From contig CP136062.1 in the NCBI GenBank assembly GCA_032622095.1, positions 131,395,282-131,459,281 on the forward strand: 64,000 nucleotides of DNA, read 5' to 3'. Numbering within the stretch: position 1 is the stretch's first letter; each line of letters opens with the position of its first letter. Under the pieces are notes generated by a model. It searched no databases, was not told the DNA's origin, and saw nothing but the letters and a program-made list of their open reading frames with translations. The DNA comes from Siphonodentalium dalli (Eukaryota > Mollusca > Scaphopoda > Gadilida > Siphonodentaliidae). Position numbers and translations under genes: made by a program. Of the stretch, positions 46,938 to 56,991 are shown one piece after another.

Positions 46938-47138
46938 TCCTTGTCCTCGTGATTCTGAGGCTGCATGGCTGCGTCCTTTAGACTCATGGTAAATGCCTGA
47001 CTGCGCAGCGGATGGCTCTTATAGTGATTTATCAGACCATATAAGCTGTTGAATGGCATTGAATCCAGCAGATAATACTTTGTTTGTCCCCGTTCAGGCC
47101 GGGATTTAATGTGACAGTGATTAACTGCTCCTTGTCTT
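46938..47138 (-). CDS. PLCG: PLCG window exon 4: N-SH2 domain, second half, and inter-SH2 linker
   Basis: The exon has 201 nt, phase 2 in and 2 out, with a TTGCAG acceptor and a GTAAGC donor. It reads RQGAVNHCHIKSRPERGQ, then KYYLLDSMPFNSLYGLI and NHYKSHPLR, the beta-D to alpha-B part of an SH2 domain, and ends in the linker NHEDKE toward the C-SH2 domain. The H-C-H-I strand and the F-x-S-L-x-x-L-I helix match the PLC gamma N-SH2 closely. A TTAA-bounded repeat end lies only about 17 bases downstream of the donor, and decayed look-alikes of this exon end occur further into the intron. Confidence 0.96.
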
Positions 47139-47236
47139 CTGCAATAAATCAAAAGAACAAAGTTACAATGTATGTGATAATGAATATGACGTTAAAGGCA
47201 TGGATGACCTTCGTTTTAGGTTTTAGTTTAGAAATA

Positions 47237-47447
47237 TTATTTCTAGCGTTACCCAGCATAGCGTGAAATTATTGTCTGTGTGGTGCGACATGGGTTAATG
47301 TGAATCCATGCACGCTGAGTCATACAAGGCTGAGTTGCTTGTGAAGTGTTACTCACTCGCTCGTTTATGTGGTGACATACTGTGGAATGTATTGTCACTG
47401 TAGTCGAAGTACACCCGAGATCGGCATCATCGGCTGCGATTTACAAA
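47237..47447 (+). repeat. Split direct repeat A1 of the tyrosine-recombinase retrotransposon
   Basis: It starts TTATTTCTAGCG and ends GATTTACAAA, and matches A2 (53683-53867) over its length with small indels. Both contain the CATGCACGCTGAGTC block. The element's first ATG overlaps the end of this repeat. Confidence 0.85.
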
Positions 47448-47618
47448 ATGGCATTGGATCCGAGAATCGCTGAGCAAATAAAACTGCAAATTAATTATTT
47501 ACTGGACAGTATGAAGAACCTGATTTATTCCCAGATGATGGAATTACAGAATTATGTTCAGGCGAACCAAATGAATTATCAAGCGGTCAACGTTCAGATA
47601 CTCACCAGTTCAAAGTGA
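47448..47618 (+). CDS. Short ORF at the gag position of the retrotransposon
   Basis: The ORF starts at the ATG just after repeat A1 and reads MALDPRIAEQIKLQINYLL before ending after 56 residues. It is glutamine- and asparagine-rich and probably helical. It has no recognisable domain; the gag role is inferred only from its position. The frame closes early, while helical-looking sequence continues in other frames to about 47930, so it is probably a truncated reading frame in a dead copy. Confidence 0.4.
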   Translation: MALDPRIAEQIKLQINYLLDSMKNLIYSQMMELQNYVQANQMNYQAVNVQILTSSK

Positions 47619-48059
47619 AAGGAACAAGGGATATATATAATCAGGGTTGAAAGCAGTGGAGAAGCTGTATGAAGCTGAATTCGAGTTGAACGAAATGATG
47701 AAGGACATTCTGATTCAGTATTAAACTGCAGCTTCAGAACAGAGAAATCAGATAAGTATTTGTTCTCATATTATATGTGAATTAGATGCTTTGAAATCTA
47801 AAGAGCAGGTTGACAGTGCATGTACACCAGACATGTTTGTTAAACAACAAAATGTTGCAACAGCGAAGCCTTTAGAGCGATGGAAAAATATTCCTTCTAG
47901 TGCGGAATTATAAATTTATTAGAGCACGGTTATGCAATCGCCTTTATTATGAGGCCAGAGAGTGATGTTTTGCGCAACAATAAGTCCAAAATTGAAAACT
48001 CAGATCTTGTGGAATCCGAAAATCGAAAAATTGTCAGCTGAAGGTTGTATTTCTGAAGT

Positions 48060-48660
48060 GAACAAAGTACCTACTGTTGTTAACCCATTAACAGTGCCAA
48101 AAATAGAAATGGCAAGTCACGATTGGTATTAGATTGTCGACATGTTAATACATTTGTTTTTTAAACAATATTTTCGATATGAATACGCTAAAATGTAGCA
48201 CAAGAAATTTTCAAAAAGGAGATTATCTTATTTCTTTTGATATCACAATTGCATATCAACATATATATATTCAGAAGCACAGAAAACAATATGTTGGATT
48301 CAGTTGGAATTAAGAAAATTGTGATTAAAATAAAAATGGCATAAAATACTTTTTGAAGTTCTACGTTCGGTTTATGCTCTGCCGGTTGTGTATTTTCAAA
48401 ACCAATGAGAGATTGTAAAATATTGGCGCCAAAGAGGAATCAAAATTATAATATACCTGGACAACGGCTTAGCCGGTGTAGCCACTAGGTCAGATGCCAA
48501 ACAGCTTAGTGCTATTTTGAAAAATAATTTAGAAACATTCGGTTTCTTGATAGCCGAAGAGAAATGTAAATGGGAGCCTACCCAAACATTGTCATGGTTG
48601 GGAATTTATTTGGATATGGAAGTGGGTTCTATGATGATCACAGAGAGATAATCAGGATCA
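48060..48660 (+). pseudogene. Reverse transcriptase domain remnant
   Basis: Short reverse-transcriptase landmarks appear in more than one frame. Near 48070 is V-P-T-V-V-N-P-L-T-V-P followed after a frame change by R-L-V-L-D-C-R-H-V-N. Near 48236 is F-D-I with Y-Q-H-I-Y-I and later Y-V-G-F-S-W, the first catalytic aspartate region. Near 48451 is I-Y-L-D-N-G, where the family has Y-L-D-D, so one catalytic aspartate is changed. Further on come E-E-K-C-K-W and S-W-L-G-I-Y-L-D. Frameshifts and stops separate the blocks. This is the palm domain order of DIRS-group enzymes. Confidence 0.8.
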
Positions 48661-48714
48661 AAACAATACTTGATACAATCATGATGTATTTGCAATTGAA
48701 AATGTACAGTAAAG

Positions 48715-49323
48715 GTGCGTTTTCTGAGTAGCATTGTTGGCCAAATCTCATTAGTTTTTATACTAGATATTTATTTGCTACAATTAATGAGCACAGACAC
48801 TGGGAAGACAGTGTTACAGTCAGACGTGATGCTTTCACTGAATTTTTGTTCTAGAAAATCGAATTTAATAAAATTAAATATGTCGATGTTCGGACGTACA
48901 ATTTCATTTGATTACACATTCTTTAGCAATGCTTCCTCTTCGGGATACGGTGCATATTTTATCACATTCCATGGAAATGACAATGAGGGTATTTTCACCC
49001 AAGAAAAACAGGCATCAAAGCGTGAGCCAAACTTTGGTTGTAAAGTAGGGTTTTCGCCAGGGAGTGTCAGTTCATTGGCACAAACAAACGGTAGTGTCAG
49101 TTCATTGACATCAGGTGCTGAAGGAATCAGTTCATTGATACCAATAATCGGTGGTGCCACTTCCATGGCACCGGATACCGAGATTATCAGTTCATTGATA
49201 CCAGGAACCAGTGGTGTCAGTTCATTGGCACCATTTATCGGGGGTGTCACTTCATTGACCCCGGGGGAATGCGGAATTTATTTCCAATTGGGATTTTTTT
49301 CCCAACGATCAAACAAAGCATAA
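48715..49323 (+). pseudogene. RNase H domain, first part, with an in-frame ten-residue repeat
   Basis: A 202-residue open frame. It contains FFSNASSSGYGAYF, the RNase H start of DIRS-group elements, with asparagine where the catalytic aspartate (F-S-D-A) is expected. After Q-A-S-K-R-E the frame runs into seven copies of a 30-bp unit (49065-49265) encoding variants of G-x-x-S-S-L-x-P. Such a repeat is not part of RNase H and looks like a later expansion inside the element. The rest of RNase H follows after the hAT-like insertion. Confidence 0.7.
49065..49265 (+). repeat. 30-bp tandem repeat (7 units), in frame
   Basis: Units start with GTGTCAGTTCATTG or close variants at 30-bp spacing (49066, 49096, 49126 and so on). 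Thirty is a multiple of three, so the frame is kept and each unit encodes ten residues. Confidence 0.85.
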
Positions 49324-49616
49324 TGTTCATTTTACGTTGAAGAGCGAGTTTATTCGCAATACTTCGGCAAATTACGAACATGAAAACGGATCAGATTTTT
49401 TGCCGTGTACTCAGAAAATAAAGGCAATTCACTTGATGATTTAGACTTTTGTGCCAATATCGGACAGCAATTCGATAGCCAAAACCGTTTAATTGAAAAT
49501 CAGTTCGAATTTGTTTCGCAGGATCGTTTAGATTCGAAGAAACATCCAATAAGTCCTGATGAGTGCGAAAATTGTTCAGCGGCATCAAAAAATGCTAAAT
49601 TTGTGCCACTGATGCA

Positions 49617-51343
49617 GGGGGGGGGGGGGGGGGGGGGGCGAATTTTTTTTACGAGACATCAGGTGGGGGGGGGGGGGGGGGGGTGGGTGGCTACCCGAGG
49701 CCGGAAACAGTTTTTGACCACTTTTTTTGCATTTTTTTTTTATTGACATATTTTCAACTGTTTTAAACATATTTGTTTATTTGTTGTGGCTTGTTGCAAT
49801 ATGAGAAGCACTAATACATTCAATATTGTTATAATTACCCCCATAAGTTGATATAAAATGGAAAAATAGTGAATATTGTGGGGGTGGGTCCCAAAATTTT
49901 CATTGATTTTATTTGCGCGCAATTTTGTTTTATTGTGTCTGTTTCAGCTTGCTTGGCAGTTTTTATATTGAAAATTGTCTAGTTCACGGTGTAGATCAAT
50001 AAAAAAATACCTCAGATAGCTCTAGGGTAGGGTGAACTTAATGCAGTCTGACAATATCAGCTAACAACTCATGACAGAATATTACAATAATTCTTATACT
50101 TTACTCATACAGTTAGTTGATGCATGAGTGTAATGTATGAACTAAATATTTGTATCAGTGTTTGTATACTAAATTGATTTTTAAATATACTTTTGTCAAA
50201 TAATTATTTGAATTGTCAAATTATTTGTTTCAGTGTTGTTGACAACCATCAATAAGTAAATAAGTAGACATGAAATAAAGTTTTAATAACATTTATTGAA
50301 AGAAACAAAAATATAACCTTCCTTGGATAGTCTTCTGAAAAGTATAAAAATATTATTTAAATAGATGTGAAGAGGGGCCAGGACACATTACAGTTTTGTT
50401 CACTTGTAATTAGTATATCCCATAATTACCTGCATATACTAGTATGTAAATGACACTTAATGTCTAATTCAGGCTAATTTGAAAATTATCAAAGAAGAAA
50501 AAATTAATTTACTTAATTATTGTATATTTATAAGATGATGTGCATGCAAGGTCTAGTTTGAAGGCACACATAAAGGTCATGTACAGAATGTGTGTGAATT
50601 TCTTATTGCACATGAACTCCATCCAGTACATGACCGAAGTTCAGCTCTGATTGTCCAAATGAATCTCAGTAATATACATCTGTGTATATGGATTTGGCAC
50701 TAAATTGACCATCAACGTTCAAACTCAAAGGGTTAAGCATTATTTTAGGCCTAGTTCTAAGTCGTAATGCGAGGTCGGGTCGGTGGTCATGCAGGCATAC
50801 ATAAAAGTTAATTCGTACACTGGTTCATATGCACATTTTCCTTTTTGGTATTACTATAGGCTCTAGGCCTACTAGTTGATGCTGGTTGATGTCTGAAAAA
50901 AGATAAATTTAAGTTTGTGTAATTTTTTATTCTACTGTAGGCCCTAACACTGGCCCTAGTTATTTTTGTTGTCATTCCAGGGGATTCAACATATTTTTCA
51001 TCTACTCACCAGCTGTACTCACACAGATGAATAGGCTGGGTTATAAATTTACCAATATAATCACATAATATTCTACCTTTGTTGATTGCTTAGAGTTCAA
51101 TTTTGCACATGTTTGTTAACAGGAAGTAACATTTAATTTGGTCTTTCAAAGAAGGGACCAATATAGAGCGGTTGGTAGTTTTTACAGAGGGGACCAACAT
51201 AAAGCTTTGATGTTTTGGGGTGGGTGTCTAAAATTTTATGAAAAAAAAATGCAAGAAAGGGTGGGTGGGTGTAAAAAAATGGAAATGTAAAAAAAAGACC
51301 CCCACGTCTCGCCAACTTTTTACGGCCCCCTCCTGACTGATGA
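49617..51343. mobile_element. Non-autonomous hAT-like DNA element nested in the retrotransposon
   Basis: The left end is CAGGGGGG (G run) then CGAATTTTTTTTACGAGAC; the right end, read inward on the other strand, is CAGGAGGGGGCCGTAAAAAG, then CGAGACGTGGGGG. The ends are thus inverted repeats starting CAGG, as in hAT elements. Immediately outside both ends stands ACTGATG (49609-49615 and 51344-51350, allowing a base or so for the G run), a 7-bp target duplication (8 bp is usual for hAT). The retrotransposon's RNase H sequence resumes right after it. Inside is AT-rich DNA without a credible transposase. Confidence 0.75.
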
Positions 51344-51359
51344 CCAAGTTATTGGTTTT

Positions 51360-52440
51360 AGGAATCAAATTGAATCGTATAAAATCTCCAATGGAGAGAA
51401 GCCGAAGCTTTGAAGTGGGAGCTGATCGCTTTCGGTACTCGATTTAAAGGGTGCAGCATTCTTTGTGAAACAGAAATTTGGCATACATGTATGTTAGTCC
51501 GAGAGATAGCCAAGTTTTAGGTTTACATAAAATTGCATTAGACATTGATGAAATTCGTACAAATTTTAACATGCATTTGCTTGTGATGTGGATACCCTGC
51601 ATTCTAAACATCAGAGCAGATGAGCTGTTAGTTGAAGAGACACTGATAACTGGGCCATAAAACAAGAAGTGTTCAATTTCGTCAGTTTTGAATGGGGAAA
51701 ACATGAAGTCGATATATTCGCGGACAGCAACAACGCGAAATGCGAATTGTTTAATTCAAAAGATCCACGTTCAGGAACAAGCGGAATAAACGCTTTTACT
51801 CAGTCGTGGTCTGGTGTGATAAATTGGTTAGTTCCTCCTCCAATAACTGTTCATCACGTTTTGAGAAAAATGGAGAAAGAGGCGGCTTTCGGCTCGCTTT
51901 TGGTTCTGCATTGGATTTCTGCGACATACTGGCCAATGATTTATAAAGGCCAAGGTCAATTTCATAATTTTGCTAAAGGAGTCATGGTTATGGGTGATGT
52001 CATGAGCTCAGTAAGTCGTGAGACTCTGATAACTGGGCCATAAAACTGGAAGTGTTCAATATTGTCAGTTTTGAATGGGGTAATCATGAAGTCGATATAT
52101 TCGCGGACAGCAACAACACGAAATGCGAATTGTTTAATTCAAAATATCCATGTTCAGGAACAAGCGGTATAAACGCGTTTACACAGTCGTGGTCTGGTGT
52201 GATAAATTGGTTAGTTCCTTCTCCAAAAATGGTTCCTCATGTTTTGAGAAAAATGGAGAGAGAGGCAGCTTTCAGTGCGCTTTTGGTTCCGCATTGATTT
52301 CTGCGGCATACTGGCCAATGATTTATAAAGGCAAAGTCAATTTCATGATTTTGCGAAAGGAGTCATGGTTATGGGTGATGTCATATGCAGGATGCAAGTC
52401 TGTGTGGTTTGTTCAAGTCGAGACATGGAAACAGAATTGG
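51360..52440 (+). pseudogene. RNase H domain, remainder, with a 384-bp tandem duplication
   Basis: Open segments carry ALDIDEIRTNFNMHL, M-W-I-P-C-I and N-I-R-A-D-E-L, then E-V-D-I-F-A-D-S-N-N and GINAFTQSWSGVINWLVP, motifs typical of the end of RNase H in DIRS-group retrotransposons. Sequence from about 51641 to 52024 is repeated at 52025 to about 52400 (offset 384-385), so the second block is present twice with separate decay. Stops after each copy (T-G-P then stop) show that neither is functional. Confidence 0.75.
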
Positions 52441-52499
52441 CTATACTAAATATAGACTTCCGAGAACTTTGTTGAATTCGGTTTAACGATTATTGTTTT

Positions 52500-53330
52500 T
52501 TTGCAGATGTCAATATAACAGAGTTGATTATGGAGGAGCTGGGGAATGTTGGAATAGACTATGTAGAGCTGCAGCAGTTGGCTGTGAAAATGGTTGATCT
52601 TCTGATCGCATCCAGGAGTGACAATACTGTGACGAAATACCATTATGCTTATAAGAAATAGAAAGACTTCATCCTCACGAAAGGGGATGCCGGTTGCCTG
52701 CTGCGCATATTCACATCGCTTTGTATCTCACAGAACTGTTGGATTTCAGCATCGTGTGCCATAAAATGGTATCATGACATTTGGGGAAAAAACGATCCTA
52801 CATCTAGTTCATTCGTCAAAAACATAGTTGAATCTTGAAAAGGCACATAATCCTCCAGTTTCAAAGAAAGACCCAATCAGTTCAGATATGTTAATTCAAA
52901 CTTGTGATATTCATGCGGAAAGCAAAGATTTGGCAATTATTAGAGACCTAGCTATGTCGGTTCTCGCTTTTGCCGGTTCTCTGAGGTTCTCTGAACTTGT
53001 AAATCTGAAATTATGTGATATCACATTTGAAAACGATTTCAAAAGAATAATGATAGAGAACAGTAAGACATATCATTAAGACCAATATCGTTAAGGAAAT
53101 ATACCATTGATTTACACCATAGCATGATAGTGTATATTAGGTAGATTACGTGGCTTTTTTGGTCTGATGAACATCGGGTTCCACTCTTTCTGAGCTGGAG
53201 GTGCCACTGACAGTGCTAATTCAAGCGTGTCAGATATGTTTAAAAAAGCACGGACGTTGGAAGTCCAAAACCGCAAAGGACGGTTATGGGAGAGCAGATT
53301 GAATGTGACCAGAAAACTAGGTTTGTGATT
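52500..53330 (+). pseudogene. Tyrosine recombinase remnant of the retrotransposon
   Basis: An N-terminal core-binding part is visible around 52590 (ASRSDNTVTKYHYAYKK, then a stop where the family has tryptophan). An open frame at 52828-53079 contains L-A-F-A-G-S-L-R-F-S-E-L-V-N-L, the box with the first catalytic arginine. Near 53250 HGRWKSKTAKDGY survives in one frame, the family's C-terminal signature that carries the catalytic tyrosine. The H-x-x-R box before it is frameshifted. The order fits DIRS/Ngaro recombinases; the gene is dead. Confidence 0.75.
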
Positions 53331-53601
53331 TGTATTTTTGATGATATGTATTTTGCGAGTACTGCCACATTATTTGGCAACAGTTTGTTTATGAAACAGA
53401 TGATTAATTTGGAGTATGTTTTTCAGATGAAGTAAATTGAAGTTACAATAAAGAAATGTATTTTGAAAATTGTAAAAGAAGTTACATTTGAGATAATAAA
53501 TTTGCAAAATTTGAAAACATACAGCTAGTAAAGATCAATTTTTACTAATTTTATCGGAAGAAACAAAATATAAATCACTTTTCCCATTTCTTTTTGGCTT
53601 T

Positions 53602-53682
53602 AGCGTCGCACTAGTGCCAAATAATTGTTTGAGTAATTTGGTTATTTCCAAGGGAACATGACAGTAGCACAGGGAAGACATA
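53602..53682 (+). repeat. Split direct repeat B1
   Basis: It runs from AGCGTCGCACTAGTGCC to GGAAGACATA and matches B2 (54434-54514) at more than 90 percent by eye. It directly abuts A2, forming the B-A junction expected for the circular intermediate of split-direct-repeat elements. Confidence 0.85.
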
Positions 53683-53867
53683 TTATTTCTAGCGTTATAG
53701 CGCAGCATAGCATGAAATTATTGTCGGTGCGGTGCGATATGGGTTTATGTGAATGCATGCACGCTGAGTCGTACAAGGCTGAGTTGCTTGTGAAGTGGTA
53801 CTCACTCGCTCTTTTATGTATTGTCACTCTAGTCGACGTACACCGCGGATCGGCTGCGATTTACAAA
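53683..53867 (+). repeat. Split direct repeat A2
   Basis: It matches A1 (47237-47447): same start TTATTTCTAGCG and same end GATTTACAAA. A1 carries two small extra blocks. Confidence 0.85.
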
Positions 53868-54433
53868 TCACAGAGAACACTTTGTAATTTTCAATGAAAT
53901 TATTTATTTTTTAATAATCTTCCAAAACACAAGTTAATAATTTGTATATGAAACGTAATATTTTCAAAAGAACAATGTTAAACAAATGTTGATTTATCAT
54001 TTCAAACGGTAATCATTGGAAAGCATTGAACGACTCAGACGTTCTTGATCTTGAGGCCGGCTGAAAGCACTGCTACAGAGTATTATGTATATGTAGTAGA
54101 GTATCGGATGCAGGTTTCCGGGAGCCAACAAAAGAAGCCATATTGAAATATATGGCCACCAAAAAAATGCATCCGGTTTTTCCTGAGCGGTTTCACGGCC
54201 AATGAAAGGTTGTTTATTCCTATAGTTGATCTCACATAGTATAATTTGCATGCATGAAGTATATTTCGCTTACAGTGTGATGTAGCCTGAATATGCCTGA
54301 ATGCCCTTTCGCTTTTACGTGATATGAATTTAGTTCGAAATACATGTATAATCAAAAATAATGAAATATTATTTGATATTATTGTTGTTCACATTTATGT
54401 GTGTTTAATTAATAAATGTGCAGGCCAATCTCT
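53868..54433. other. Unassigned 566-bp segment between repeats A2 and B2
   Basis: It matches neither repeat. It has open frames on the minus strand (up to 90 codons) without a recognisable domain. It may be a later insertion or an internal part of the element's right end. Confidence 0.4.
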
Positions 54434-54514
54434 AGCATCGCACTAATGCCAAATATTTGTTTGAGTAATTTGGTTATTTCCAAGGGAACATGACAGTAGC
54501 ACAAGGAAGACATA
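54434..54514 (+). repeat. Split direct repeat B2, right end of the retrotransposon
   Basis: Second copy of B1, ending GGAAGACATA. ATA also lies directly before A1 (GAAATA), consistent with a short crossover shared by the two ends. Confidence 0.8.
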
Positions 54515-54658
54515 ACAGTTACCAAATTATGAAAATTTCCTCAAGAATATACTTTATATAGTATAGTATAAGGCTAGTATGAATGCGATATTATCTATAA
54601 AACACAATTTGCATGCGCCGAGCATTGTTTATATACAGCACATAGATAGTGAGCAATA

Positions 54659-54843
54659 AACAAAACACTCAACACCATGGCAATTGTTTTAGGAGAATGA
54701 TTCACGGTGACCCATTAAACATCGAAATCTTGGAGAGGCGAGGATATAATGAGCGCTATACCAGTTTGTTGTAAACAACTTGGTGGCATTTCTAACCAAA
54801 GTTAAAATAGTGGGGTCTCCCCGGTGTTGAGTGTTTTGCTTAT
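54659..54843. repeat. Inverted repeat with CAAAACACTCAACACC ends
   Basis: AAACAAAACACTCAACACC at 54659 and its inverse GGTGTTGAGTGTTTTGCTT at the right; the interior is unremarkable. Confidence 0.7.
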
Positions 54844-56499
54844 CACATACTCTTTACTGTTAGTTTACATAACATGGCATTTGTTTACATAACACAGAGT
54901 ACTAACATGACAATAGCAAGCAATTTACGCTATATTTGTGATTGGTATAGGAACAAAATTTGTCTATAATATAATATATTATTTTTATAAGTATAATTAA
55001 TTTTTCCTTAAAGAGAGCCTGAATACTCAACTATTATGGATTATATCTCCAGCTTTGTAACCACAGGAGGAAAGGGTTAACTTTTTGCTCGCGGACAATC
55101 TACCTGCACGGATTAGTCACGCATGAACACTCCCAATATAACTGGCTGGTTCCGACTCAATCAGGAGATTGGCGAGTTGCGGGGATGGGAATGGCACCGC
55201 CATGGGAGGGACATATGATAGTTCAGTATTCAGGCTCTTTTTAAGAAAAAATTAATTATACTTATAAAAATAATATTTTCCCGCTAAAGTGAGCCTTTCA
55301 TACTGAACTATATGGATTAGAATGCAAGCCCAGAAGGAGGCACGAGCAATAAAGTTATATCCAAAAATTGAGGTAATGTACTCTCTCAAAGCAGAATTCA
55401 TGAATAGGCTGTGAATAGAATAGTTTAGAATAGTTTAATGATTTGTTATGTGAAATTAACTCATATTCAGAGTCTTACATTGCTCAAACTGACATCCCCC
55501 TTGTGTTTTGAAGACACATCCCAGGTGGTGCCATCCAATTCATGTTCACGAGCCAACAAGTATAACGGAAGAAGATACGTCTTCTCTTCTTTCTCACTTC
55601 GTTCTAAGGTCTCAGACACCCTAGAGTGCAAGGAGACTAATTCACTCTCCGCCTCAGCGACAGAACAACCTGCACCTTAATGGGCATCAAAACACAGGAG
55701 GGCCCACTCTGAAATTGGCTAGACCTGGGCGTAAACACCTCTGCATTAGAGGTTCAACAACCGCCATTCGCCGAAGCAAATGGCTGTTAACCTGATGCCT
55801 AATTTGTTGCACAGGGAGTAAATTGAGAACCCATGACCAAAAAGAGGTTCGATAAGCAATTATATGGGGTGGAGCCATCGGACCAGAGGGAGCCCCCCCC
55901 CCCCCACCAAGTGCAGGTGGTCCTGACCAAGCTGAATATCCTGGCCAAGCTGGAGGGTGGGGAGAGCTCATTGTTCTCCGACCCCAAGAAGGTTGAGTGG
56001 CAGGCAAAGCCTGTTTCTCAGTGAGAATGTGTGGCCAGGGGGACCGCACTTGCTACCTCGATGGGTAGGGCAACTGCCATGTGCCAAGCTGCCGAAGGTG
56101 CCGGCAGGGGACAAAACTTCCTGGAGGTCCAAGTACCTTGTCTTCTCTACCAGACACATCCCCACTGATTAATCTTACTGCCTAAACCAAGGGTTGATTT
56201 AATGTTTTAAATTTGTATAGCATTTTACAGCCCTGGGTAGATTTGAATAGCATTCCCTACCAATACATGTCTGTTCATATGAAATTGGTTGGCAGAAATT
56301 GGAAATCGCATTGCAAATTGCGATGTGTATCCATGTAAACCCCCCCCCCCCCCCCCCCCCCGGCTGAAACACGATCGGAGGAGCGTGTGTGGTCCTATCA
56401 TCCTTCTTAGAACTGTTATCACATGTCTCTGTGGCAAGTATCATAAGATATCATTCAGAAACCCCATGATACACATTGTATACACATAAAATAACCCGA

Positions 56500-56712
56500 T
56501 TAGATCATGTTAGAAAGCCCTACCAAAGCCGAGCCCATCACCCCAATGATTGAAGCCAGGGCAGGGATCCCCTTCAAGATCCAATGTATCACTAAGATAT
56601 ATACAATACCACTGAGAGCGTGATTAACAGCCATAAGCACAATTGATTGATAGTGCTTAGGACTGAAGATCGTAGGGGACCAGTGCAGTAAACAAGAAAG
56701 TAAACTAGCAGT
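56500..56712 (-). CDS. Small hydrophobic ORF or terminal exon, two probable membrane helices
   Basis: Seventy codons are open from a stop at 56715 to a TAA at 56502-56500. The centre reads SPKHYQSIVLMAVNHALSG, then IVYILVIHWILKGIP and ALASIIGVMGSALVGLS. Two stretches of about 16 residues are hydrophobic enough for membrane segments. ATCTTCAG just before the TCCTAAGCAC block could be a splice acceptor, so this may be a last exon rather than a full gene. Two other hydrophobic minus-strand frames lie upstream (58203-58484, 58511-58813). No family is recognised. Confidence 0.3.
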   Translation of the reverse strand, partial: TASLLSCLLHWSPTIFSPKHYQSIVLMAVNHALSGIVYILVIHWILKGIPALASIIGVMGSALVGLSNMI

Positions 56713-56991
56713 TCACTTCCCCAGTGGAATACCAATCACGAACTGATGTCGAGAAGCGGAGACGCACAGAACATATCGAGTGAATGTGATATATCAATCA
56801 GAACATATCGAGTGAATGTGATATATCAATAGCAGCCGATATCGTTTCAAACTGTCAGAAATCAATAAATTTGATGTGCAAAATGATTGTGAAAATATCC
56901 TTAAAAGTCGAAAAACCAAAATCATGACTAATGTTTGTAAGGTACAATGTAGTCATATGATAAACCCGACACGTACACTGACCTGGTCACC

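Larger units (their letters stand above)
47237..54514 (+). mobile_element. Degenerate tyrosine-recombinase retrotransposon, Ngaro/PAT type (DIRS order)
   Basis: This 7.3-kb element on the plus strand reads in order: repeat A1, a short gag-position ORF, reverse transcriptase, RNase H, tyrosine recombinase, then repeats B1, A2 and B2. That layout (A1 ... B1-A2 ... B2, split direct repeats) is diagnostic of the PAT/Ngaro branch of DIRS retrotransposons, which integrate by recombinase without target duplication. It lies in the 14-kb PLCG intron, antisense to the gene. Frameshifts and stops break every domain, so the copy is inactive. A hAT-like insertion (49617-51343) interrupts the RNase H region. 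A 566-bp segment between A2 and B2 is unassigned. Confidence 0.85.

Noticed and set aside
48912..49250. 112-codon minus-strand frame with repeating N-E-L
   Set aside because: Antisense shadow of the 30-bp repeat and RNase H frame.
49405..49746. 113-codon frame ending in a glycine run
   Set aside because: The glycines come from G tracts of the hAT-like end; the first part is eroded retrotransposon sequence, not a separate gene.
55957..56172. Plus-strand and minus-strand open frames near 56 kb with proline/glycine runs
   Set aside because: Overlapping frames in both directions around C runs, with no domain; probably compositional.
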